Assembly: GCA_002314835.1 (NCBI GenBank)
Contig: DCHM01000044.1
Coordinates: 64,533 to 71,206 of the forward strand
DNA length: 6,674 bases
Reading direction: 5' to 3'
Source of the DNA: Clostridiales bacterium UBA1752
Lineage (GTDB): Bacteria; Bacillota; Clostridia; Oscillospirales; CAG-382
A program made the translations under genes and the position numbers. The notes below the pieces were generated by a model. The model had not been told where the DNA came from. It did not search any database and saw only the letters and a list, made by a program, of their open reading frames with translations. Every line of letters starts with the position of its first letter. Position 1 is the first letter of the stretch. Shown here piece after piece: positions 1-5,838 of this stretch.

Positions 1-81
1 CTCGATATCGACGGCGACGGCAGGATAAGCATAAAAGACTACGTAAAGATAAAGCAACAGATAAAAAACCCACTTGAATAA
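1..81 (+). CDS. C-terminal end of a dockerin-repeat protein (partial)
   Basis: The frame is open from the first base and gives 26 residues ending in TAA at 79-81. It contains a dockerin or EF-hand type calcium loop, DIDGDGRISIKD, with acidic residues at the ligand positions 1, 3, 5 and 12, followed by a short helix (YVKIKQQI). Type I dockerins carry two such 22-residue repeats, usually at the C-terminus, and bind cohesins on scaffoldins or cell-surface proteins outside the cell. The last repeat ending a few residues before the stop fits that arrangement. Everything upstream is outside the window, so the catalytic or binding part of the protein is unknown. In Ruminococcus-like bacteria such proteins are often glycoside hydrolases, but that cannot be claimed here. 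A lone EF-hand of another secreted protein is the alternative. Confidence 0.75.
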   Translation, partial: LDIDGDGRISIKDYVKIKQQIKNPLE

Positions 82-102
82 ATCGGATAAATGTGGTAAA
101 AT
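74..102 (+). promoter_or_regulatory. Probable sigma-A promoter for the membrane-protein pair
   Basis: TTGAAT (74-79) and TAAAAT (97-102) are separated by 17 bases, and TG at 94-95 makes an extended -10. The -35 matches the consensus at four of six positions and the -10 at five of six. Predicted transcription starts near 109, leaving a leader of about 23 nt that contains AAGGAG (120-125) ahead of the ATG at 132. The -35 lies inside the last codons of the dockerin gene, and I see no terminator between the two genes, so read-through from upstream is also possible. Confidence 0.5.
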
Positions 103-131
103 CTAATTTACAGTACAAAAAGGAGTGGGCA

Positions 132-806
132 ATGAAAATAAATCTCGACGTCTGCCTTAAAAAGATACGCAAAGAGCCCGATTGCAACACCCGTGCCATG
201 GGTACGGCGGTCGCCATCGCGCTTATTGCCATACTGTCGTCAGCCTTGTTGTTTGGGCTTTTGCGCGGTACGGCGCTTGCGTTTCAGGCTTTTATGATAT
301 ATCTGCCTTCGCTCGCGTTTTGCTTTTTTATGTTCTGGTGCCCGAGGCGTGCCAGATTTTACGCGATGATACCCACCGCCGTATGGTTTATATGCTTTTT
401 GACAGGCATGCTCATACAGACGAGCCTGCCCTCGATGATAAAGCTTTTGCTCACTGTCGGCGCTATCTTGATGCTCGCGTCGATGCTGCTGACGCTCACG
501 GGCATAATTAACGTCAAAAACGTATTTTTGGTTATCTCGGTCGTGCTCTGCATAGGCTGCGTAATATACGGTGTTTACGACCTCGCCACGGCTATGGCGG
601 CAGGTCTCGTCAGCTGGAGCGAGGAGGTCGCGGCAGGCTCGTCGTCATTCGTCGGCGGATTGCTCGCGAGCGGCGCACAGCTCGAAAAAGCTCACATACG
701 CATCAATTCCTTTGCTTTTTTGATACCGGCGGCGATGATGTTTTTTTGCTGTGCCGAGAGTGCTTATCTGCTCGCAGAGCCGAGAACCAAGGATAAAGAG
801 GACTGA
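132..806 (+). CDS. Six-helix integral membrane protein, function unknown
   Basis: The gene encodes 224 residues from the ATG at 132, chosen because AAGGAG (120-125) sits six bases upstream. The frame is open back to a GTG at 93, but that has no ribosome binding site and overlaps the predicted -10. The N-terminus is short and basic (KKIRKE at 10-15). Hydrophobic segments lie at about residues 24-44, 48-69, 76-96, 103-126, 130-150 and 192-215. A small polar, Gly/Ser-rich loop (about 160-190) precedes the last helix, and the tail is charged (EPRTKDKED). I do not recognise a family, and no catalytic motif stands out. The stop is two bases before the ATG of the YfhO-family gene, so the two are almost certainly co-transcribed and translationally coupled. 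That suggests a partner or accessory role at the membrane for the downstream protein, which is inference from position only. Confidence 0.85.
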   Translation: MKINLDVCLKKIRKEPDCNTRAMGTAVAIALIAILSSALLFGLLRGTALAFQAFMIYLPSLAFCFFMFWCPRRARFYAMIPTAVWFICFLTGMLIQTSLPSMIKLLLTVGAILMLASMLLTLTGIINVKNVFLVISVVLCIGCVIYGVYDLATAMAAGLVSWSEEVAAGSSSFVGGLLASGAQLEKAHIRINSFAFLIPAAMMFFCCAESAYLLAEPRTKDKED

Positions 807-808
807 CG

Positions 809-3463
809 ATGGAAAACACTAAAAGCAAGTATTATTACTACAAGCAGGTCTTTTTATACTCGCTCGTCGTGGCGTGCATCATCACGGTGCCGTTTGTAGT
901 GGTCGAATGGATAAAGACGGGGCATCCCGTGTTTTTGTATTACGGCGACTACAACGCACAGCAGATATGCTTTTACCGCCACGCCGTCGAATGTGTCCAT
1001 AACGGCTCCTTAAGGTGGGACTGGCTTACCGACCTCGGCTCCAACTTTGTCGGCAGCTATTCGTATTATATGCTCGGCAGTCCGTTCTTTTGGTTTATGT
1101 GCCTGTTTCCGGCATCGTGTGCGCCATACCTTATGGGTCCCGTTTATATCATAAAGTACGTCTGTGCGGCACTTATCGCATACGCATACCTGCAAAGGTT
1201 TGTCAAAAACAAATACTACGCCGTGCTCGGCTCGCTGCTTTACGCATTTTGCGGATTTCAGATATACAATACGTTTTTTAATCAGTTCCACGAGGTTGTG
1301 GCACTGTTTCCGCTATTATTGCTCGGTATGGAGGAGCTCGTCAACAACGACCGCAGAGGTCTCTTTGCCGTGGCGGTTGCACTCAACGCAATGTGCAATT
1401 ACTTTATGTTTGCAGGGCAGGTCGTCTTTTGCATAATGTATTTTATCGCGCGCATACTATGCAAGGACTTTAATATCACGCTCGGCAAATTAGGCGCCCT
1501 CGTGTTTGAAGCCGTGCTCGGCGTAGTGATGTCGCTCTGCCTCTTTTTACCCGGAGGACTGGCGCTCGTGGGCAACACCCGCGTCGCGAGGTCGTACGAC
1601 GAGATAGCCAATATGCTCGTCTGGCATTCGAGCAATCATCCCTACTGGTACAGATACGGACACATCTTAGAGTCGCTTTTCTTCCCTCCCGATATCGCCT
1701 CGCGTACAAACTTTTTTTACGGACATTCCGAAAGATGGGCTTCAAACGCGGCTTACGTGCCGATGTTTGGCCTGACGGGTTTGTTTGCACTGCTCGGTCA
1801 AAAAAAGTGCCGCACGTGGCTCAAGGTGCTCTGCATCGTACTCCTCGTATGTATGTTCGTGCCGATACTCAACTCGAGCTTCGTGCTATTTAATTCAAGC
1901 TATTACGCCAGATGGATATACATTGCCATATTTATGCTGGTGCTCGCTACTATCATCGCGCTCGACAGACCGACTACGAGATGGAAGGGTGCCATACTCA
2001 CTTATCTCGCGGCTTCGGCGGCGATATTTATACCCATCGGACTGCGTTGGTACAGCGACGTCAACGAAACAAAGCTCGACTTTAAGCTCGGCTCGACGCC
2101 ATTCCCCGAAAGAATGTGGCTTTGCGTGCTCGTGGTTTTAGTCAGCTGCGGCTTTATGTGGTTTATGTTCACCCGTAAGCGCGGCAAGGAGCTGTTTGAA
2201 AAAACTCTGCTCCTCGGTATGTGCTGTATCATCGTAGTATATTCAGCCATCCATATTACCAACGGCAAACAGCACTCGTGGTCGAGCGACTTTATGGTTG
2301 ACCGCGCGATAAACGGCAATGTAGAGCTGCCGCAGGACGAGGACTTTTACCGCATAGACTTTTACAGGGACGACAATACCTCGACCCTCGACAACCTCGG
2401 CTTGTATTGGGGCTATCCCTCTATCGAGTGCTTCCATACCGTAGTCCCGGCGTCGATAATGACGTTTTATCCCAAGATAGGCGTCAGCCGCAGCGTAGGC
2501 TCGCGTGCCGAAACCGAGCTGTACGGTCTCAGAGGCTTTACGTCGGTCAAATATTCTTTTGTCAACAAGGCGTCAACCAAAAAGAACGACATCGAGGGCT
2601 GGACGTATTACGGCAACCAGGCAGGCTTTGACATCTATACCAACGACAATTACATCGGCATGGGCTTTTATTACACCGAGTTTATGACCGAAACACAGTT
2701 TGAAAAAGTCGCAAAGGCAGACCGCCACGCGCTTTTGTGCCGCTATCTCGTAGTGCCCGATTCGGAAGCCGAATATTACAGCCGGTTTATGACCGAGGTC
2801 AAGTATAAGGACGACAATTATTTGTCTGCCAACTACGCAAACTACGTTGCGTCGGTCGAAGACAGACGCGAGATGACCGTGGACGGGTTTGAGTACGATT
2901 CACACGGCTTTAAGGCACAGATAAGCCTCGACGAGCCGCAAATCGTGTTCTTCTCAGTACCCGACGACCAGTCGATAAAGTTTGAGATTTTAGGCGTAAC
3001 AATCGACCTCGGAGGCGGCTGGACAGCTACCGTCAACGGCCAAAAGACCGATATCAAGACCGTCACCTACGGATTTATGGCTGTCGAATGCGGCGCAGGC
3101 GACAACGTTATCGAGTTTTGCTACGTCGCTCCGGGATTGGTGATAGGACTTATCTGCACCGGCGCAGGCATACTGATACTCATTGTTTACCTGCTTATCC
3201 GCCGCAAGCTGGGCAAAAAGCCGAGCTACAAGTTCTTTAGCGAGAGCTATTACAGCGACGAAGATGACGAAACCGAGGTTGCTGATGACGAAACGTCCGT
3301 AGAAGACGACGCCGACCCCGACCTCAATAATCCACCGCCACAAACCACCCCCGAATACGGCAAAAAGCGCAGGATAGGCCTTGCAATAGCCTCAGTGCTC
3401 TTTGTCATCGCGGTGCTCGTCTTTGTGCTCGTGATAATGTATTTTACCAACAATCACAAATAA
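809..3463 (+). CDS. yfhO: YfhO-family membrane protein (GT-C-like glycosyltransferase)
   Basis: The product is 884 residues, starting at the ATG at 809 with AGAGGA (797-802) six bases upstream. A first helix (about 14-33) is followed by an extracytoplasmic loop with GDYNAQQ (46-52), matching the GD..xQ signature of YfhO proteins, whose acidic residue is the likely catalytic site, and by SYSYYMLGSPFF (83-94). About eleven more helices run to residue 483. A large soluble, presumably extracellular domain (about 485-772) and a helix at 773-797 complete the usual architecture. In Bacillus and Listeria, YfhO-type proteins add sugars from undecaprenyl-phosphate carriers to lipoteichoic acid outside the membrane; the sugar and acceptor here are unknown. 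After RRKLGKK comes an acidic, proline-containing stretch (about 811-850), then KKRR and one more helix (857-879), an extension I do not associate with the family. It is the second gene of a pair and is followed by a terminator. Confidence 0.88.
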   Translation: MENTKSKYYYYKQVFLYSLVVACIITVPFVVVEWIKTGHPVFLYYGDYNAQQICFYRHAVECVHNGSLRWDWLTDLGSNFVGSYSYYMLGSPFFWFMCLFPASCAPYLMGPVYIIKYVCAALIAYAYLQRFVKNKYYAVLGSLLYAFCGFQIYNTFFNQFHEVVALFPLLLLGMEELVNNDRRGLFAVAVALNAMCNYFMFAGQVVFCIMYFIARILCKDFNITLGKLGALVFEAVLGVVMSLCLFLPGGLALVGNTRVARSYDEIANMLVWHSSNHPYWYRYGHILESLFFPPDIASRTNFFYGHSERWASNAAYVPMFGLTGLFALLGQKKCRTWLKVLCIVLLVCMFVPILNSSFVLFNSSYYARWIYIAIFMLVLATIIALDRPTTRWKGAILTYLAASAAIFIPIGLRWYSDVNETKLDFKLGSTPFPERMWLCVLVVLVSCGFMWFMFTRKRGKELFEKTLLLGMCCIIVVYSAIHITNGKQHSWSSDFMVDRAINGNVELPQDEDFYRIDFYRDDNTSTLDNLGLYWGYPSIECFHTVVPASIMTFYPKIGVSRSVGSRAETELYGLRGFTSVKYSFVNKASTKKNDIEGWTYYGNQAGFDIYTNDNYIGMGFYYTEFMTETQFEKVAKADRHALLCRYLVVPDSEAEYYSRFMTEVKYKDDNYLSANYANYVASVEDRREMTVDGFEYDSHGFKAQISLDEPQIVFFSVPDDQSIKFEILGVTIDLGGGWTATVNGQKTDIKTVTYGFMAVECGAGDNVIEFCYVAPGLVIGLICTGAGILILIVYLLIRRKLGKKPSYKFFSESYYSDEDDETEVADDETSVEDDADPDLNNPPPQTTPEYGKKRRIGLAIASVLFVIAVLVFVLVIMYFTNNHK

Positions 3464-3469
3464 GGTTTT

Positions 3470-3495
3470 GCCCGAGGAAACCCTCGGGCTTTTTT
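3470..3495 (+). terminator. Intrinsic terminator of the membrane-protein pair
   Basis: GCCCGAGG (3470-3477) pairs perfectly with CCTCGGGC (3482-3489) around a four-base loop, followed by six T (3490-3495). It starts seven bases after the yfhO stop. The last two T are also part of the stop codon of the convergent amidase gene. Read on the minus strand the hairpin is followed by AAAACC rather than T, so it is not a good terminator for the amidase transcript. Confidence 0.92.
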
Positions 3496-4231
3496 ATTTG
3501 ACGTACTGCGAATAGACGTACCCCGTCACGCCGCCGTACTGCGTGGTGTACCAGTCGCCGCTTTTGCCGAGTATCGTGATGACAGTACCCGAAGGGATTT
3601 TGCCTATTATATTGCCGCTTAACGACGGTTTGTCGCGTAGATTAAGGTTACTGCTGCCCGTCGTTACCGTGCCCGTACTGAGCCCTCCGCCGTCAACGAA
3701 TGGCACGCCGAAGTATTCGCATACCGAGATAACGAGATTGCGTGCTATAGCGTCAATGTTTGATTTTATCCACTCGGCGTCGGACGAATTGTCGTGATAG
3801 GCTATCTCGACGAGGACTGCAGGAGCCTTGGTATATCTCAGCTCGTAAAGCGCGGTCGTCGGCAGTGCTCTCACGCGGTCGGGGTAGGGGTATATGTCCT
3901 TTAGGTTTGCCACTATGATGTCGGCGGCGCGCTTGCCCTGCACGCTGTCGGCGTAATAATAGGTGTCGCTCCCGTACTGCTTGCCTGCGTTTGCACTGCC
4001 TGCAGCGTTTGAATGAAGCGCAAGGTGGAGTCCGTATTCACCTTGGTTTGACTTGCGGACCGAAGCGCCAACCGAGCCGCCGGGGTCGTTGCGCGTATAG
4101 GTTATACCCGACGCGACGAGATAAGGCTCCATGCGGTCGGCTATTAGGTTCATATAATATTCTTCACTGCCGCTTTTGTCGTAATAAACGTTGTATTCCT
4201 GCGTAGATGGGCTCAAAAAAAGCATTGGCAT
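3494..4231 (-). CDS. N-acetylmuramoyl-L-alanine amidase (Amidase_3) with C-terminal SH3 domain
   Basis: The 245-residue product is predicted to cut the bond between N-acetylmuramic acid and L-Ala in peptidoglycan. Residues 3-175 follow the zinc amidase_3 plan: SEEYYMN (22-28) supplies the second-ligand Glu, LHLALHSNA (68-76) the later His, and APAVLVEIAYHDN (136-148) the catalytic Glu142. A Gly/Ser/Thr-rich linker (181-193) leads to a bacterial SH3 domain (about 194-245, LNLRDKPS ... GDWYTTQYGGVTGYV) that probably binds the wall. The motif GHGG that gives the first zinc His in classical members is replaced by LSPSTQEYN (6-14). I recall this SPS-type beginning from related clostridial and phage amidases. 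There is no signal peptide or membrane segment, so export would need another route, or lysis as with a phage endolysin; no other phage genes are nearby. The start is fixed by an in-frame TGA just upstream. Its 3' end converges on yfhO. Confidence 0.88.
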   Translation of the reverse strand: MPMLFLSPSTQEYNVYYDKSGSEEYYMNLIADRMEPYLVASGITYTRNDPGGSVGASVRKSNQGEYGLHLALHSNAAGSANAGKQYGSDTYYYADSVQGKRAADIIVANLKDIYPYPDRVRALPTTALYELRYTKAPAVLVEIAYHDNSSDAEWIKSNIDAIARNLVISVCEYFGVPFVDGGGLSTGTVTTGSSNLNLRDKPSLSGNIIGKIPSGTVITILGKSGDWYTTQYGGVTGYVYSQYVK

Positions 4232-4240
4232 ATCAAAAAA

Positions 4241-4249
4241 TCACCTCCT
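4241..4249 (-). promoter_or_regulatory. Extended ribosome binding site of the amidase gene
   Basis: On the minus strand this reads AGGAGGTGA, a nine-base match to the 16S rRNA anti-Shine-Dalgarno end. The ATG at 4231 follows after nine bases (twelve counted from the AGGAGG core). An in-frame TGA lies within the spacer, so no earlier start is possible. A second ATG two codons later (4223-4225) is the only close alternative. The strength of the site suggests efficient translation. Confidence 0.85.
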
Positions 4250-4283
4250 GATGATAATATATGTAAAAGTTTGCAAAAATGTC

Positions 4284-4312
4284 TTGACAAACCTCGTTTT
4301 TGGTGATATACT
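4284..4312 (+). promoter_or_regulatory. Strong sigma-A promoter of the infC operon
   Basis: TTGACA (4284-4289) is a perfect -35, with a spacer of exactly 17 bases to TATACT (4307-4312), which matches the -10 consensus at five of six positions. TG at 4304-4305 makes it an extended -10. Transcription should begin around 4319. This is the best promoter in the window, as expected for a translation-factor and ribosomal-protein operon. Confidence 0.9.
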
Positions 4313-4417
4313 ACACGGGCAAAAAGAAGCAGAACTACGTTCTCACCTGCACGCAAGAGGCGATTGACAGGTCAATATATCAGCAGTGACGGGGATTTTG
4401 CGTCACTACGTATGTTG

Positions 4418-4454
4418 GCGTGCGGACTTTTTGATGACCGCGCGTTTTATTTTT
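4418..4454 (+). terminator. Conditional intrinsic terminator (attenuator) before infC
   Basis: GCGTGCGG (4418-4425) pairs with CCGCGCGT (4438-4445) through eight positions, two of them G-U, around a 12-base loop, followed by the T-rich run TTTTATTTTT (4445-4454). It lies upstream of the infC ribosome binding site, so termination here would shut off the whole operon. Its 5' arm also pairs with 4347-4354 in the antiterminated fold. Confidence 0.82.
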
Positions 4455-4485
4455 GTTTATTATTAAAATAACATAAGGCTACTTT

Positions 4486-4491
4486 GGAGGT
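4486..4491 (+). promoter_or_regulatory. infC ribosome binding site that decides an ATC start
   Basis: GGAGGT lies seven bases before the ATC at 4499, an ideal distance. The nearest conventional in-frame start, TTG at 4484-4486, overlaps this site and has only a weak AAGG (4475-4478) before it. The site therefore supports the non-canonical start. Confidence 0.75.
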
Positions 4492-4498
4492 GTCTGTT

Positions 4499-5056
4499 AT
4501 CAGCAAAAAAACTTTTATCAACGAAGAGATCCGTGCTCAGGAGGTCCGTGTCATCGGCACAGACGGTGTTATGCTCGGCGTTATGAATATAAACGCCGCT
4601 CTGCAAAAGGCTGAGGAGGAGGGCTACGACCTTGTCGAGATATCGCCCGATTCCGTACCGCCCGTATGCAAGATCATGGATTACGGCAAGTATCGCTTTG
4701 ACCGCGATAAAAAAGAAAAAGAGCAACGCCGCAACCGCGTCGTCGTAGAGGTCAAAGAGATTCAGCTCAAATGCAATATCGACACACACGATTTGCAGAC
4801 CAAGCAGAGCCACGCCGTAAAGTTCCTCACTCAGGGCAACAAGGTTAAGGTCGTCGTTCGTTTTTACGGCAGAGAAATGACCCGTACCGAGCGCGGTGCA
4901 GAGCTTCTCACGAGATTTGTCGAGGGCTGCGGTGACGCAGGCGTAGTTGATAAAGAACCCATCCTCGAGGGTCGTAATATGACTCTGATAATGGCACCCA
5001 AAAAGAACAAGCCAACGAAAGGAAACAATCAAAATGGGCAAGATCAAAACTCATAA
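4499..5056 (+). CDS. infC: Translation initiation factor IF-3
   Basis: IF-3 binds the 30S subunit, keeps 50S off, and checks the start codon and initiator tRNA. Taken from the ATC at 4499 the product is 185 residues. The N-terminal domain contains NEEIRAQEVRVIG (8-20) and the hallmark PPVCKIMDYGKYRFD (54-68). A basic linker (69-82) is followed by the C-terminal domain with VKEIQL (85-90), a THDLQTKQSHAVKFL helix (96-110) and VVVRFYGREMTRTERG (118-133). A polar Lys/Asn/Gln tail (about 168-185) extends past the core. infC genes in many bacteria start with AUU or a similar rare codon, which lets IF-3 limit its own synthesis; ATC with a well-placed GGAGGT fits that pattern. A TTG start at 4484 would add five residues. 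The tail-coding region overlaps rpmI by 23 bases. Confidence 0.96.
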   Translation: MSKKTFINEEIRAQEVRVIGTDGVMLGVMNINAALQKAEEEGYDLVEISPDSVPPVCKIMDYGKYRFDRDKKEKEQRRNRVVVEVKEIQLKCNIDTHDLQTKQSHAVKFLTQGNKVKVVVRFYGREMTRTERGAELLTRFVEGCGDAGVVDKEPILEGRNMTLIMAPKKNKPTKGNNQNGQDQNS

Positions 5057-5231
5057 GGCGACTGCAAAGCGCCTCTCCTTCACCGGAACCGGCAAAGCCA
5101 AGATGTTCCACTCCGGCCGCAGACACAAGACCGGCCTCAAGCCTACCAAGGCAAAGAGAGCTCTCAAGGCTTCCGCTTACGTCAGCGAAACTCGCATGCA
5201 CGACATAAAGCGTCTGCTGCCCTACGCATAA
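5034..5231 (+). CDS. rpmI: 50S ribosomal protein L35 (bL35)
   Basis: The product is 65 residues, the normal length for bL35, very basic, and opens with the family signature GKIKTHKATAKRL and FTGTGKAK, ending in IKRLLPYA. It is a structural protein of the large subunit. The ATG at 5034 lies inside the 3' end of infC in another frame, overlapping by 23 bases, with AAAGGA (5018-5023) as the likely ribosome binding site, itself within infC codons. The overlap points to translational coupling with infC. The next gene, rplT, begins 23 bases after the stop, the standard infC-rpmI-rplT order. Confidence 0.97.
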   Translation: MGKIKTHKATAKRLSFTGTGKAKMFHSGRRHKTGLKPTKAKRALKASAYVSETRMHDIKRLLPYA

Positions 5232-5254
5232 TCTAACAAGGAGGAGACAAGACA

Positions 5255-5605
5255 ATGAGAATCAAAGGCGCGATGATGACTCGCAAGAGAAGAAATAAGA
5301 TGCTCAAGCTCGCTAAGGGTTACTGGGGCAGCAAGAGCAAGCACTTTAAGATGGCTAAACAGGCCGTCATAAAGTCCGGCAACTACGCTTACATCGGTCG
5401 TAAGCAAAAAAAGAGAGAGTTCAGAGCTCTCTGGATTACCCGTATTTCCGCACAGTGCAAGGTTTGTGATATCAATTACAGCCGTTTTGTATGCGGACTC
5501 AAAAAGGCAGGCATCGACCTCAACCGCAAGATGCTGTCTGAGCTCGCTATCCAGGATAAAGACGCATTTGCCGCCCTCGTAGAGAAGGCTAAGGCTGCTC
5601 TTTAA
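5255..5605 (+). CDS. rplT: 50S ribosomal protein L20 (bL20)
   Basis: The product is 116 residues, a usual bL20 length, with the long basic N-terminal arm (RKRRNKMLKLAKGYWG, 10-25), the conserved SGNYAYIGRKQKKREFRALWITRI (46-69, quoted only in part by its key residues Y49, Y51, R54, F61, W65), and a globular C-terminal half ending KAGIDLNRKMLSELAIQD. bL20 is an early assembly protein of the 50S subunit that binds 23S rRNA. In Firmicutes it also represses its own operon through the infC leader, and the leader found here fits that. A strong AAGGAGGAG (5238-5246) lies eight bases before the ATG. The third residue onward aligns with the family, but the usual MAR start is MR, missing one residue. 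Confidence 0.97.
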   Translation: MRIKGAMMTRKRRNKMLKLAKGYWGSKSKHFKMAKQAVIKSGNYAYIGRKQKKREFRALWITRISAQCKVCDINYSRFVCGLKKAGIDLNRKMLSELAIQDKDAFAALVEKAKAAL

Positions 5606-5644
5606 TAGATTGACTAAAGGTCTATTCGGAGGGAGGGTAGAAAA

Positions 5645-5821
5645 ATGGCAGAAATCAGAGTAAAAGAAAACGAGAGCATTGATAACGCTCTTCGTCGTTT
5701 CAAGAGATCTTATCTCCGCAGCGGCGTTCCTGCAGAACTCCGTAAGAGAGAGCATTACGAGAAACCCAGCGTCAGACGTAAAAAGAAGTCCGAAGCTGCT
5801 CGCAAGCGCAAGTTTAAGTAA
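5645..5821 (+). CDS. rpsU: 30S ribosomal protein S21 (bS21)
   Basis: This 58-codon gene starts with MAEIRVKENESIDNAL and contains the bS21 signatures RRFKRSYLRSG (17-27) and RKREHYEKPSVRRKKK (33-48), ending SEAARKRKFK. The length is exactly that of Firmicutes S21. bS21 is a small basic protein of the 30S platform near the anti-Shine-Dalgarno end of 16S rRNA. GGAGGGAGGG (5628-5637) gives a very strong ribosome binding site seven bases before the ATG. It follows rplT after 39 bases with no terminator or obvious promoter between, so it is read as the fourth gene of the infC operon. In B. subtilis rpsU lies elsewhere, beside yqeY. A strong terminator follows 17 bases after its stop. Confidence 0.97.
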   Translation: MAEIRVKENESIDNALRRFKRSYLRSGVPAELRKREHYEKPSVRRKKKSEAARKRKFK

Positions 5822-5838
5822 TCTTTTATCACAAAAAA

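Larger units (their letters stand above)
4319..4498 (+). promoter_or_regulatory. infC 5' leader, L20-type attenuator RNA with two exclusive folds
   Basis: This leader of about 180 nt precedes infC-rpmI-rplT, where Firmicutes carry an L20-responsive leader. AGAAC/GTTCT (4331-4335/4339-4343) forms a small 5' hairpin. In one fold, ACCTG (4345-4349) pairs with CAGGT (4368-4372), with CGC (4352-4354) and GCG (4360-4362) inside, and the terminator at 4418-4445 forms. In the other, CTGCACGC (4347-4354) pairs over eight positions, including one G-U, with GCGTGCGG (4418-4425), which is exactly the 5' arm of the terminator. The two states cannot coexist. AGTGACG/CGTCACT (4385-4391/4401-4407) forms a seven-base-pair hairpin compatible with both. 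In B. subtilis, L20 binding to this type of leader promotes termination; the same role here is inferred. Hand pairing only, without energies. Confidence 0.82.

Noticed and set aside
2340..2830. Recurring GACGACAAT-like words within yfhO (near 2370, 2644 and 2811).
   Set aside because: They encode Asp/Asn-rich turns (DDN, NDN) with this genome's preferred codons; spacing is irregular and the context differs.
4256..4285. Minus-strand promoter for the amidase: AAGACA (4280-4285) and TATATT (4256-4261) with an 18-base spacer, overlapping the -35 of the infC promoter.
   Set aside because: The -35 is weak and the predicted transcript would start almost at the first base of the ribosome binding site. 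An amidase promoter must lie in this area, but this placement is not firm enough to list.
4269..4292. Inverted repeat GTTTG/CAAAC flanking the infC -35, a possible operator.
   Set aside because: Only five base pairs with a 14-base gap in AT-rich DNA, which is easily chance, and the operon is explained by the leader switch.
4334..4411. ACTACGT occurring twice in the infC leader (4334-4340 and 4405-4411).
   Set aside because: Seven bases, and each copy belongs to a different hairpin arm; no role as a repeat is visible.
4463..5047. Long open frame of 194 codons on the minus strand opposite infC.
   Set aside because: It is the antisense shadow of a certain IF-3 gene, has no ribosome binding site, and its composition follows from infC codon choice.
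5604..5626. Hairpin AATAGA/TCTATT between rplT and rpsU, as a terminator or an S21 leader.
   Set aside because: Six A/T-rich pairs, no T-run, and it overlaps the rplT stop; too weak to call a regulatory element on its own.
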